A stretch of DNA of 64,000 bases, taken from Dimorphilus gyrociliatus (taxonomy: Eukaryota > Annelida > Polychaeta > Dinophilidae). Each line of letters opens with the position of its first letter. The first letter of the stretch is position 1. The stretch is from NCBI GenBank assembly GCA_904063045.1, contig CAJFCJ010000006.1, forward strand, positions 3,798,408 through 3,862,407, given 5' to 3'. Shown here piece by piece: positions 32,827-44,518 of this stretch. The notes below the pieces were generated by a model, which was not told where the DNA came from, searched no databases, and saw only the letters and a list, made by a program, of their open reading frames with translations. Both the position numbers and the translations under genes were made by a program.

Positions 32827-33168
32827 ATTTTAAGTCTGATATTAACTACAGACCTATTGTGTACGTGTGGTTCAAAGTTCCGTAACGGATGTGACAAAAA
32901 ACTAAAAATTACAGAAGACTGAACCACATTATCTCATGTATTCAAAAAAAATTCTATCTCCTTATAAGTCTTCACAATTTTTATACTTACTAAAGTGATA
33001 TAAAAAAAACAAATTGATTATGCATTCAAATAATAGTTTATTATATAACAATTAGTTTTGATTACTAATATTAATCGAAATAATACAAAACAATTCACTT
33101 TAATAAATAGTAAGAGTTGAATAAAAAAACCTAGAAAAAAAGGATATTTAAAAGTTTTATTTTTTTAA
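32827..33168. other. Intergenic, no gene seen
   Basis: About 340 bp upstream of PPP1R7 and downstream of the tetraspanin-like gene (both minus strand). Very AT-rich. Expected to contain the PPP1R7 promoter and the tetraspanin 3' UTR. Confidence 0.4.
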
Positions 33169-35740
33169 TTATCGTTCAAAATGGTTATTATCTTCCAAAT
33201 ACAAAGATGGCAGTCTATTTCCACTTATTTTATCATAATTTATTTCGCAATCTTGAACGGTTGCAAATTCGGAACAATTTATAGCTGAATTGTTTTGACC
33301 AGTATTAGAAGGATTAACTTGGGTAGAGTCAGTTATAATCCAATCAAATTTCATTTTATTCGGTGAAAGGTTATCATACGAAGATGATGAAACCGACTTT
33401 TCTCTATAAAAGAAAAAGGTTTTAGAAGATATCAATGAGTAGCAGATTAATTAATAGAAACCTCAAAGAAATATCTTCTATAAAGTTTCCCCTATTATCA
33501 TCCGTCCAATTTGTACTTTGTAAATCTTTAGTAAGTGTTCCTGATTCAAGTCTTCCATTAGGCTTTGATATAACTGAATTGGACGTTTCACTACCTTTTC
33601 TTTCTTCTACTGCAAATACATACATTCCAGGACCACAATAATCTCTTTCAATTTCATCATTATTTCTATTTATTGACGTTAAGAGAATAATTTTAAATAT
33701 AGAAGAAATTAGTAAATATAAAATAAATAATGTCGGTTGTTGTTTTAATTCTTTACCTGTCTAAAAACTGTTCCAATTCACAGCTATCTATTTCTCTTGA
33801 AGCTCTATTTACAGTATCTGGGAATAAACTTTTGCCGAAAAGCTCCTTTTGTTGATTAGTTTCCTCAAAATTCTTTAACTTCGTTGTTTGAGAAAGAGAA
33901 TTGTTAAAAAAGGAATTGTTCGGAGGATAATAGGCCTGTTTTGTTTCACAGGGACACTTGGAAGGTGACAAATTGAATTGTTTAGCAGTTAGCTTGCTTT
34001 CTAGACTTTTATTATTATAATCTATCAACACGTTAAACTTTCCTGGAAAATCAGACTCTCTTAGGTCAGTCGATCTAACACCATCGTCATTAAATAATTT
34101 AATTGTAGGTCTGTTTTCCTCCCGATTACTTTGTCCTGCTTCTTCTTTATCAGCAAAATTTTCCTCATACTCTTTATCCTCTTCTCCCTCATCATCGTAT
34201 ATTTCTTCGTCCTCAATATCAACTTCTTCATCATTTATTAAATCTTCAGTTTCATCTATCTCATCAAATGCTGCTTTGCGCTCTGAGTCCTCTTCTCCAA
34301 AACAAACTTGGTAATTTTGCGGACTGTATTGGCCATCCATTGATGGTGATTGGTCGTCTAATTTTCGAATAGCTTCCGAGTTCTTCGCAAGATTATCTAT
34401 GAAAGGGTTTTTATTATAATTTAAAACTTTGTTTGTTATATATATTGACAAACCATATTTTAAATAATTCTGTGGATTGGAGCACCTAAAAGTTCTCTTA
34501 GAGTTCCAATTTAATGATTTTCTCTTTCTTTTGCAGGTAATTATCTCATTTCCTTTATCAAATTCATCTTCAATTTCATCTGAAGTATTATTATGACTGT
34601 ACAACGGAAGGTGAGGATTAAATAGATGGTCCTCCTCTTCATGTTCACTGTTTCCAATTGATATATGTACACTAGTGTCAACGCTATTTTCAGCCATCAT
34701 ATCATCTTTCTCAGGAATCCTTTGGTGCTTATTGTTGAGACGGTATGAGTAATCCGACAGTTCTGGCGGCGTAGCTGAGTGGCCTATTATTAGCTGTTGA
34801 TTAATACGAGCATCTTTGCAGGCCTGACTCTCGGGATCTAGCATACACAGTGATTTTACATATTTATTAAGAGATTTTTGAAACTTCTTTTGAATCTCTG
34901 TGGTTAGCTTGTCAATAGATTTCTCATTTCCATCATCTTTATGCTCAGATTTTCCCTCAGCAGTTAATCTCATTTCTTTACAATAATAATGTTTTTTAGC
35001 CTCTCTATTGTTGACCGACAGGGATTCTTTATCCTCCTCTATGTAAAATAGCTTTGATCCCTTATGTATTTTCTTCAGTTTATCGCCTCCTACGTCAACA
35101 AGCGATTCTGCAGTTCTATCTGATCCTTTTTCTGTTTGTTCTTGTTCAGAATCAGAAACAAAGTATACTTTTCCATCCTTATTTAAAAGTTTCTTTGACC
35201 TCCCATCAATTGAAACTTTAACTCCCGATTCTACGTTTGTTATTTGAATATCATCAGTATCTGCTGCTTGATTTGACGCTATTGTATTAGTGAATTGTCT
35301 TACAGGAGGATTTTTTGGTAGAAATCTTATCCCATGACTATCAGATTTTCTAATTGAAGGTCTCCTAAATGATGTTCTGCTACCTAAGGCTCTAGATAAT
35401 TTTCTTTTTACATTTGGTTCACCATTTCCAACAGGATCTAGCAATAGATTAGTGACTAATTTAGCTTGATTAATTTGAGGTGTTTTCGACAGAATCGACG
35501 CTGACCTCTCCCTAACATTCTGTACCGTTGATGATCTATGCGAGTTTAAATCTTTATCAAGTATACTGACAACAGTCTGTAAACGAGGAGAATTAGGACC
35601 AGCTTCTAACTCGATATTATTAACAATATATTCTTTAATGATTCTATTAGCAACTTTTCCCAGTATTTCCGTTCCATTAATTAAGTATATTTTAGATATT
35701 CGAAGGTACCTGAACATTAGAAAGTATTTTAAAAATAGTC

Positions 35741-35774
<34 letters not shown>

Positions 35775-37158
35775 ATTTTTTTTGTTTATAATACAGTAAT
35801 TACCTGATAACAACCAAGCAAGCACCAGGTAAGCTGAGAGCTTGCGTAGCAACTATATATACTTGGGTATGATAGAAGAAAATAGCAGTCAATAAAAGGA
35901 AAATAGCATAAACTGTAGTTATTATCATATTTATAATTGGAATAAAACTATTTCCTATAGCCATAGAACAACCTCTAACATATATAACCTATTTATATGA
36001 ATAAACAATTTAATTTCGAATATTAAAGTAACTAAGGCTAACATTAGTTAAATTCCCTCTGCCAAAAGCACTTCGTTGAGCTTTTAAACATATTTGATTA
36101 CTTGCTGAATAAGATTCAGAACAACAACTAGTAGGATAAAGTCCATCATCGGAAGTATCTTTCCATACAAGATAATTTCTAAAACCGCAACATTTAAAGT
36201 TTGTATGAATTGTATCAATTACAGATCGCAATGATGGATTATTATAATAATTCTCTTTTTCAACCGCATCTTTAAATTTATCTTTTATTGAAGAAAATAT
36301 TAATTTATTCTTTAAACCCAATAAAATAATTATAAAGAATGTCATAAGAATATAAATTTGAAAATAACCAATAATTCTTAAAAATTTCAGTTTTGGTAGA
36401 TATTTATTTAAAGATATTGAACGATTTCCACTTAAATAACAACCAATCATACAGCATATTCCTAAGGAGATAAAACCATTGATTATAGCTAAAACATCTG
36501 TTGTTAGCAGTATTCTTGCTATTGTTGTTAAATTTCCCTGTTATTTCATGAATATTTAAATATATAACACTTTAATATAATCTTTAACAGAATACTAACA
36601 GAGAAAAGATCGTCTTCTATATGATGAATACCGATTGAAAGTAAAGCTAAATAGACAGCTGTTGATAGTAAGATTCCCAAAATAATGAATGTAAATTTAA
36701 TATTCAATTGTCTTCTTAATATTTCTTTTGTTATGATAGTTTCGGAGCATGTTGTAGTAGCTATCTCATTTTTTAAACCCCTTACGTTGGTCTCTTCCGT
36801 TTTTCTATCGAAATCAAACCTCCTAAACACTTCTAATTCTTTCATAGCATGGGCTTGCTTCATTCTCAATCTACTCTCTTCATCTTCCTCTTCATCCTAA
36901 ACAAAGTTTGTTTAATCTCAATTTTTTTCTATCTCATTCATTAGAATTCTATTAATAAAAATATGTAGGAATTACCAAATTAGTAAGTTTAACATAGCTT
37001 GAACGAGACATTGGCCATTTATTAGAATTGGCCATATTATGCTTTAAAATGATATTTCTTATTGTTTTCTTTGCCTGCCTTCTTTGAATTTCTTTATATT
37101 CATTAAGGCAGTGCGTTATTGTTCCTGGTAGCGCGAAAGAAGCATCATATTCGTACAT
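33169..37158 (-). CDS. Tetraspanin with very long cytoplasmic tail (about 1,183 residues)
   Basis: Exons 36976-37158, 36600-36896, 36043-36537, 35804-35988, 33757-35709, 33462-33665 and 33169-33403 join in frame. The basic/acidic N-terminus is about 120 residues. TM1 is FTFIILGILLSTAVYLALLS, TM2 and TM3 lie in the 36043-36537 exon, and the large extracellular loop carries NFKCCGF (the tetraspanin CCG motif), PTSCC and a later Cys. TM4 (IITTVYAIFLLLTAIFF) is in 35804-35988. The start codon is at 37156-37158. After TM4 about 800 residues follow, mostly in one 1.95-kb exon. They are Ser/Asn-rich with an acidic block (for example DEEVDIEDEEIYDDEGEEDK) and no recognised domain. Tetraspanins usually have tails of 5-70 residues, and the peripherin/ROM group is only somewhat longer. 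The tail could be a cytoskeletal or signalling anchor (inference). Confidence 0.82.
35742..35774. repeat. (CT)n / (GA)n microsatellite
   Basis: A run of CT dinucleotides in the intron between the TM4 exon and the giant tail exon of the tetraspanin gene. On the coding strand it reads (GA)n between donor and acceptor. Confidence 0.9.
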
Positions 37159-37842
37159 GATTCATCCTATCAATTGGTTTTATTCCTTACATTCTTCTGT
37201 AAGGTTGGCTAACAATTTTTAATATTCAACGTTTAATTGTTTATTTACAAAGTTTAAAGAATTTACAACTCTGTTTTCAAAATATTCAAAATATAGAATC
37301 CACTATTTCATGATGATGTGTTAAATCTCATTAATATTCATTAGTATTTATTTTTAACTTTTAGGATTTTTCATTTTTAAAGCAGACAAATTTTAATCTG
37401 GCAAAACTGCATGCTAAATAGATATAAAACAATTTAAAGTACTCTCATACTATAATAGCTACAATGTGCTCTTAATGGGAATATATATAAAATAAGTTAT
37501 CTAATATGTGTCTTTAGTGAAAATGATACTTTTTTGAGCGATATTCAAAAGCTATACAACTTGATTGAAAAGAGTTAGGAAATTTATTTCTATATATACA
37601 GAAATAGTATGGAATTTTTCCATAATTTTTAAGTTGCTGAGAAATTTTTAATACTTTTAAGCTGGGTTAATGTTAGCAATCGAATACGGCTTTCGCGCCT
37701 TTTTCGCAAAATTTCAATGGCGGAACCTACGCATGCGCTCCGCATCTAAAAAAAAACTGTTCAATTTCGTGCTAAAAATTCTTTCGAAGGACAAGGTTAC
37801 TCATCGGCTCTTGAAAAATCAACTCACCGATAGGAATTAATA
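37159..37842. promoter_or_regulatory. Divergent promoter with YY1-like and NRF-1-like sites
   Basis: Head-to-head region between the tetraspanin and STI1-domain genes. Near 37718 is TTTCAATGGCGGAAC (YY1-like) and at about 37731-37740 ACGCATGCGC, a near-perfect NRF-1 half-palindrome pair. Both lie about 105-125 bp upstream of the STI1 gene start. The left 450 bp are AT-rich with no feature seen. Confidence 0.5.
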
Positions 37843-38962
37843 ATGGCAGATGATGATGGTATTAAATACTATAATACTAATAAAAACTTGATAAACATTT
37901 TATATATATATATTTTCTGTTAGATATGCCTCCTTTGGAGGATTGTACAGAGGCTATAATTAAAAAGTTTGGTCAAGTCTCGGCAGCAGAAATCCCTGCT
38001 AAGAAATCTGAACAGAAAGTTGTCAAAGAAAATGTAAAGAAAGTATCCGAACAACCAAAAAAACCAAAAGAAAGTTCATTTGGAGGATTCAGCAAAGGAT
38101 TTTTAAGTGGGCAACCCTCAAAAAAGAAAGTTGTAAAGAAGCCTGATGATGATATACCATTTATTCAAAAGAAAGACACTCCGTCGGCCCTACAAGCTGA
38201 TCTAAGTGATACACTGAAAAATTTCGAAGGAAATAAACAGAACGGTACTGAATGAATTCATACATAAATTTATATTCCAAATTAATTCTTGATTCTATTT
38301 ATTCCAAAATAGAATGGTTAAATGATGATCTTTTAAAAAAGATTGCATCTGAAAAAGATCTATCAGAACAGATCGTAGATGAAAGAGTTCGACAAGCTTT
38401 AATGGAATTTTCGACAAATCCTAAAAGAGCTATTGAAAAGTATAAAAACAATGAATATATAATGAACTTCTTCCAAAATTTCTCATCCTGTTTAGGTAAT
38501 AGTTCTTAATTCATTTTAATTAACGAAATTTAATAGAAATTCTTCATTTTTAGGAACACATTTTCAAACTTTAGCCAAAGATAATCCTAACGTATTTAAT
38601 TTGAATAAAACTGCTGAAAATCAATTATTTGAAAGGAAATTAACTAAACAAGATGTACAACCTCAAAAAACAATGTACACTACTCAACAAATGTTAGAAG
38701 ATCCTGAAATTTGTGCTATAATTCGTGGTGATGAACTTACAATGCAATATTTCGAATTTCTGCTAGATAATGATGAAGATTCAGCTAAAAAGTATACTTA
38801 TAATTCTTTATATTACTTTATAGATATTCTTTAAAAATTGAATGATTATTTTACAGATTATATCAAAAGAATCCTTCAATACATGAAAATGTTGAAAAAT
38901 TGAACAAAGTAGGATATTTAGAAGTTAGGAGACAAATAAAAGGTGCACAGACTTCATGGTAA
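37843..38962 (+). CDS. STI1-domain protein of unknown function, 287 residues
   Basis: Five exons (37843-37858, 37924-38244, 38313-38495, 38554-38791, 38857-38962) join in frame; total 864 nt. N-terminus MADDDDMPPLEDCTEA, then a basic low-complexity region with SSFGGFSKGFLSG and KKKVVKKPDDDIPFIQKK. Two helical repeats follow: LMEFSTNPKRAIEKYKNNEY and, at the C-terminus, a pattern like the STI1/DP domain of Hop and Hip (LEDPEICAIIRGDELTMQYF ... NPSIHENVEKLNKVGYLEV). Such domains occur in Hsp70/Hsp90 co-chaperones, so a chaperone-adaptor role is a reasonable inference. I cannot name the ortholog. Confidence 0.75.
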
Positions 38963-39251
38963 AAAAACTCTACAAGTCGATCCTTCATTGTTTATAGAAA
39001 ATAATAAACTTGCCAGATTTATTTTGCTGTTATATTTAAGAGATTTCCTTAAAAAACAATAGCATAAGTGATCTTGAAAGAGTAATACACAAATTTTCAT
39101 AAATATCATATATTTAATATTTCGATTGTTTTAATTACAAAATCAAAGTCAAAAGAATCTTTTTTTTAGTTAATTTATTATATTTTAAATTTTCAAATTT
39201 TCAAAGGATTCTTTATATCCAAAAATACTGAGTAAATACAGTGTAATATCC

Positions 39252-40018
39252 ATGGAGAGAAATGACACATTTTCGTGTCCTCCAGCTATTAGTGAATTTA
39301 TATTTTGGCAGGTTGGCTAGTATTACATATGATGATCAGCTAGGCAAGAACACAACCTATTTCACAGAGTTGGTGGTTTGTAATATTAGTTATTGGTGGA
39401 TTGTATCTATCTTATCGTTTAATCAAGTCAATCTACGTTAAAACTACTTTTCCTCGTGACGATCTTCATTCGTTAATGCCATCCTCTCCAGGTATTTGTA
39501 TATGATGCTCCTCATGAACAAATAGATAAATACAATAAATTAAAATGTTTTTAGTTATTTCTATATCGTCCAGAGCCACTAGCCCAACACATGGACAGAA
39601 GACTCCGCTAGTCACTTTACTTAATGAAAGACATAAAACACTTAGCATGACAAAATACTCTGATAAAACACCTCAGTTCGTAAGATACGAGGAACCATTA
39701 AAGGATCAGACATTATCCAGCACGGATACTATTTTTAATGTAAATAGTCTTAGAAATTTTCGTTCTTCAAACAGTAGAGAAGATAATCATTATAATAAAA
39801 ACTCCATAAGTTTATCGTATGTTGAAAACAACAGAGCTATTCCAGATTGTACGAAAAATGAAGAGACAAATACTGAAAAAGACAACTCGAAACACAATAT
39901 AAACACTAAGACAATTATTCCAAAAATAGAGTTATCCCTCTTCAATGAAGTAGTAGAAACTTCAAATCAAGAAGATAACAATAATGAAGATGAAAGTCAT
40001 AGTATAGAATCTAAATAA
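39252..40018 (+). CDS. Small single-pass membrane protein, unknown
   Basis: Exons 39252-39311, 39344-39491 and 39555-40018 total 672 nt (223 residues). It starts MERNDTFSCPPAISEFIFWQ and has one clear membrane helix (WWFVILVIGGLYLSYRLI) around residues 28-45. The rest is a polar Ser/Thr/Asn/Glu-rich cytosolic tail without known domains. The first intron would be only 32 nt; the frame through the membrane helix requires the acceptor CAGCTAG at 39337-39343. No homolog recognised; the start is the least certain part. Confidence 0.55.
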
Positions 40019-40078
40019 TTTATTTCTGTACATTAATATTAATGAGAAAATAAACAGAATAACTATTATCAAATTTAT

Positions 40079-40447
40079 TCAACTATCTTTCACATCAGAT
40101 TGATCATCTCTAATTTCATTCAACTTCTCCTCAAACTTCTTTTGAAGTCTGGAAGATATTCCATATTTGTGCGTACATATTCCAATAGCAATAACAAAAG
40201 GTAAAAATACGGTTAACATTAATGTTATTACAACAACTAGAATAACTATTGCTTTTCCACTATATTGAATTTTAAAGTTATTCAATTTTAAACTTGTTGA
40301 ATTTATCCGATTTTTACCCGTTTTGTTTAACATTTGCATTTGATGTCCTTTTGGAGGAGATATTTTATCAATTTCCAGCTCAAAATTATCATTTTCAGAA
40401 CAATAAATATGATTTATAAGAATAATTAATACAAATATACAGAACAT
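40079..40447 (-). CDS. Small type I membrane protein, unknown, intronless
   Basis: 122 residues. The signal peptide (MFCIFVLIILINHIYCSEN) is followed by a polar ectodomain of about 45 residues with NKTG and NSTS sequons, one long membrane helix (AIVILVVVITLMLTVFLPFV, about 66-88) and a basic/acidic cytosolic tail ending in DQSDVKDS. No family recognised. Tail-to-tail with the 39252 gene (60 bp apart); head-to-head with the 40538 gene (90 bp apart). Confidence 0.65.
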   Translation of the reverse strand: MFCIFVLIILINHIYCSENDNFELEIDKISPPKGHQMQMLNKTGKNRINSTSLKLNNFKIQYSGKAIVILVVVITLMLTVFLPFVIAIGICTHKYGISSRLQKKFEEKLNEIRDDQSDVKDS

Positions 40448-40537
40448 TATTATTTTTTTAACTATATTGTTTTTTTTGTGTTAAATTACTGACATCAGAA
40501 AATTTGTTTAAAATTCGTCAGATATCAACAAAAGAAT

Positions 40538-41175
40538 ATGCTTTCCTCCCAAAATGAGTTTGGCGATGAATTCTATATAAAAAAGAATATGAAGAATGAA
40601 TCATCTTTACTATATGAGGAGAGGCACAAAGCCGCTAATGAATTGAAAATTTTACAATCAAAAAATCGACATCTTAAAGATACTATAAGGGGAAGTAAGG
40701 AGGAATTAACTGTTCTAAAATCTCAGGTTTATTCGTCCTACAGTTGCTTGTAATTATCTATTATTCAATCTATTGTAACTTCTTTCCATAGGTTACACAA
40801 ATTACGGACGAACTTAATGCAATTACTATTGAATCCGAAGCATTAAAATGCCATCATATAGACCTTCAAGCACACAATGAAGGTCTAAAAAATTTGCTAA
40901 GAGTCGCTAGAGCAAGATTAGAGGGATCAACAGCTCGAAAACAAGTATTAAATATCGATGCCTATCTTGAGAAAGAGTTAAACGGTCAAACTTTTGAGAA
41001 TTTGTTGCATTCCGTGCGCAATGATATCAATTCTATTAATATTATTCAAATTCATCCAAAAAAACCAGTATTGGTTAAAAAGAGTGCAATGAAAACACCT
41101 AAAGATGATTCTAAACTAGTGGAAAAGAAAAAGAGATATGTAAGAAATTATACTGACAGTGATTACCTTAGTTAA
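40538..41175 (+). CDS. Coiled-coil protein, unknown
   Basis: Exons 40538-40726 and 40792-41175 join in phase 0 (191 aa expected). Most of the first 120 residues are heptad-like (HKAANELKILQSKNRHLKDT; VTQITDELNAITIESEALKC). The C-terminus is basic (KKPVLVKKSAMKTPK ... EKKKRYVRNY). It could be a ciliary, centrosomal or sperm structural protein, but nothing identifies it. Confidence 0.72.
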
Positions 41176-41341
41176 GAAACTTATTTGACTACAGCTAATT
41201 CATCTTAGAAAAGGAAAATTGTAAGATGTGATATCAATAAATAAAATTAATATATAACCTTAGGATTACAGCAAACTTAAAAAAATTTCAATTTTATTAT
41301 TATAACAGTTGTTTTTGCATATTTTTTGTATAACAACTATA

Positions 41342-42250
41342 TCATGTTCTAGGTGTGAAAACTGTAATTCGCTTAACATGCCTTTTCTTTTTAACAGGAC
41401 TTTTCATAACTTTATTAAATTCTTCTTCATTGTCATAGTCAATTCCAGGTTCATATTCGCGTTTGACTTCTTCAACCTCTTCAAAACTAACTCCTTCTTC
41501 TTTCATGGCATCGATTAAGGCTGTAAACTATTTTAGAGAACAGGATAATTTAAGCTTGTAAATATTTGCAGAAATTTAAAAACTTACTCGTTGTGAACCA
41601 ACATTTATATTAGAAGCAGGACCATCTTGTAAAACCATAGATGTAATACCACTTTCTTGACATCTTCTACCTAAAATTTTTCCCACGTATCTAGAAGCAT
41701 TTAGATCAGTCTTACTCTCTAGTTGAGATGCAATTGCCATTTCTAATGTTGAAGCTGACACTACCGTCTTTCCAGTACAATGTTCAACATCAGCAGTTAT
41801 ATTTCTATGTGTCTTTTCAATCACCAATCTATTTTAAATACATATATCTTCAGTATATTATTTTGAATTTAAAATTAAAGATATTAAGTACCTATGATAA
41901 AACTCTCTGGATGGATATTGAAAAGTCCAACCCTTTGTTTTTCGGGCGATTCCTTGATATTCCAAGCATCTTTATAAATTAATTAAATTAAGGTTACTCT
42001 GAAATTCAACAGCTTGTAAAGGCTCACCTAGGATTCCTATTGACGAAATCTGGTAATATCTCTAAATCTTCGTTAGTTGCCTGTTTCTCGGTGGAATATC
42101 TACCGGCTAGAGAATCAAAGTTAGTAAATAAATACCATTTTATCGCTCATAAACAAAATCACCTGTTATTGAAACAAGCTGGATTTGTGATCCCAATCTC
42201 CTAGTTAGCAAGTTTAGCGATGTGTACATCAATTTTGATGCACGCGCCAT
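41342..42250 (-). CDS. MRPL18: Mitochondrial ribosomal protein uL18m
   Basis: Structural protein of the mitochondrial large subunit. About five short exons. It begins MARASKLMYTSLNLLTRRLG, a likely mitochondrial presequence. The conserved core reads NRNPRCLEYQGIARKTKGW, YPSREFYHRLVIEKTHRNIT and VVSASTLEMAIASQL, followed by KILGRRCQESGITSMVLQDG, matching the uL18m family. The C-terminal tail is acidic then basic (KSPVKKKRHVKRITVF), longer than is typical. Stop at 41342-41344. Confidence 0.92.
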
Positions 42251-42559
42251 GTCAAAGTAAACTTTAAGAGAAAACGTGCTTGATAAATAAGTCTATATGA
42301 CCGTGACACTAACCGGTTTCGATTCTTACCAGACAGCGCAGTGAACATGTTTCACCGTTCAAATCAATCGATCAGTTTATGCGATACGATCTTATCTTTT
42401 CTGTGAAATAATTTTAGAATTATACAATTAGACAATTATTTTATCATTTTACAAAAGCTTTTAAAACTAAGAAAGACCTTGATTCGATTTTTAGTAACTT
42501 AGAGTAAAAACCCTTGGTACCTATCAAAATAATCAAACGTTCACTTGGTACCGGTAAAG

Positions 42560-44450
42560 ATGTCGGCTGTTGTTGAACAATACGCTAATCATGTCCGTCA
42601 GCTTACACAACAAGGTAAAGCTGCAACAATTATACGTTTTAGAAAATGTCAAATACAGATGTCTTTTTAGCTATAAAATATATTCTTAATTTCCAGACGT
42701 TTTTGTTGATATTTCTATTTTGTAGTCAAATTCGTTCAGTTTATTATTTTCGTTTGATTTAGGCGAATTCGACCAGCTTTGCGAAACCATCTCTAAATTT
42801 TCTGAAGGATTAGCTAAACATCCTGGTCTCTTGGATAATTTATTGGCAACCTTTAATGTCCAAGAGCATTCCTTAGGAGTACTAGGAATATTGTAAGTAT
42901 TCCAAAGAAAAAAGTCCAATCCCTCAAATTTTTATTTCCGTCTTTCAGATGTATTAAATTCAACGTGTCCACAATATCATCTGATAGTGACAGCCTACTT
43001 ACGCAGACATCGGAATTTCTTGTCAACTGTAATGGAGAACAAGTTCGATGTTCGCCAGACAATTGTAAGAATCCATAAGTATTTATTCATTTAGTTAATT
43101 ATTGGTTGGACATGTTGTAGTTGCTGTTGTGTGCCACCGTTATTCTGAAGCCTTGATTAGAAAAAAGCAAGCCAAACGAGGAATACGCCCGCTGATGCGA
43201 GCAGTTGAAAAGTTACAAACGAACGAAAACCAACTCACTTCCGCTCACGCCGATTTATGCTTAGTAAGTTTTAAAATTGTATTATATTATTTTCTGAAAA
43301 TAATTCTTCAATATTTTAGCTTTGTTTACAAGCAAAAGTATTCAAGCCGGTGGTTAGATATCTTGATTGCGATATAGATGATATTAATACAGAAGTAATA
43401 CATCTAAATTCTTTATTTTCCATATAGTTAATTTTGAACTTTTAATATTTAGAAGAAAAAGTTTGACGTCAAACATTTCCTGTTATATTGTTATTATGGT
43501 GGAATGATTTATACTGGACTTAAGAACTATGATAGAGCACTATTCTTATTTGAAAATGTAGGTGTTTTCTGAACGGTCTTTCAATGTATTTATTGATCTT
43601 AATCTTTCCTACATAGGCTATAACTGTACCAGCGGTTGCTGTAAGTCACATAGTCATTGAAGCGTACAAAAAGTATATTTGCGTTTCTTTACTGGCTGAT
43701 GGGAAATTACGGCAATTACCAAAGTACACAAGCAATGTCATACCCCGCTATGTAAAGCAACTGTGCCAGGCTTATCATAATCTCGCTCACGCCTACTGCA
43801 GCAATGACCCTAACCAAGTTACAAATGTCATTGCAAAAAGTCAGCAAGACTTTGTCCGTGACGAAATGCTTGGACTAGTTAAGCAAACTCTTGTATCGTT
43901 GTACAAACGAAACATTCAGAGGCTAACCAAAGTAAGTCAAATTCAATTTCATTAAGCAAAATATTATTCAGAAAATCCTTAATTGTTTTATCAGACATTT
44001 GTTACTCTATCATTGAGTGATATGGCTAATCGAGTAGGTCTGGAAAACGCGAGGGAAGCAGAAAAATATGTACTTCAAATGGTTCGTACTAATTTAACTT
44101 TTTTACAAATACTATTCAAATTTAATTTAATAGATAAGCGATGGTCAAGTTTATGCAAAAATTGATCAGCACAACGGCATGGTTACCTTCCTAGACTGTG
44201 AACAATCGTCTAACACAGTAAACATGCAAGAATACATAGATAAAAGAATTGGCGAATTTATCAAGCTAGATGAAAAAATTCAGGCGATGGACAGATCTAT
44301 TCTCACTAATCCTCAATTTGTTCAAAAGGTAAGCTGAGACATATAAGCTCCCTTTTGCAACAATTTGACGTATTGTGCTAATAGAGTCATGGGCAGCATG
44401 ATGAAGAATCGACGCCTTCGACCATACGATTCCCTATACCGCTAAGCTAA
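42560..44450 (+). CDS. COPS3: COP9 signalosome subunit 3
   Basis: PCI-domain subunit of the complex that deneddylates cullins. About nine exons. It starts [18 protein letters not shown]; conserved blocks include [60 protein letters not shown] and the PCI segment [16 protein letters not shown] followed by EAEKYVLQM and [18 protein letters not shown]. It ends [13 protein letters not shown] at 44448-44450. The tandem TTGGTACC motif just upstream (42512 and 42546) may be promoter. Convergent with PPID, 68 bp between stops. Confidence 0.95.
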
Positions 44451-44518
44451 CGAGATTTTATTGGACAAATGTATTAAATTCCATGAAAGGAAAATAATAA
44501 ATTTATATATCAATGTTA

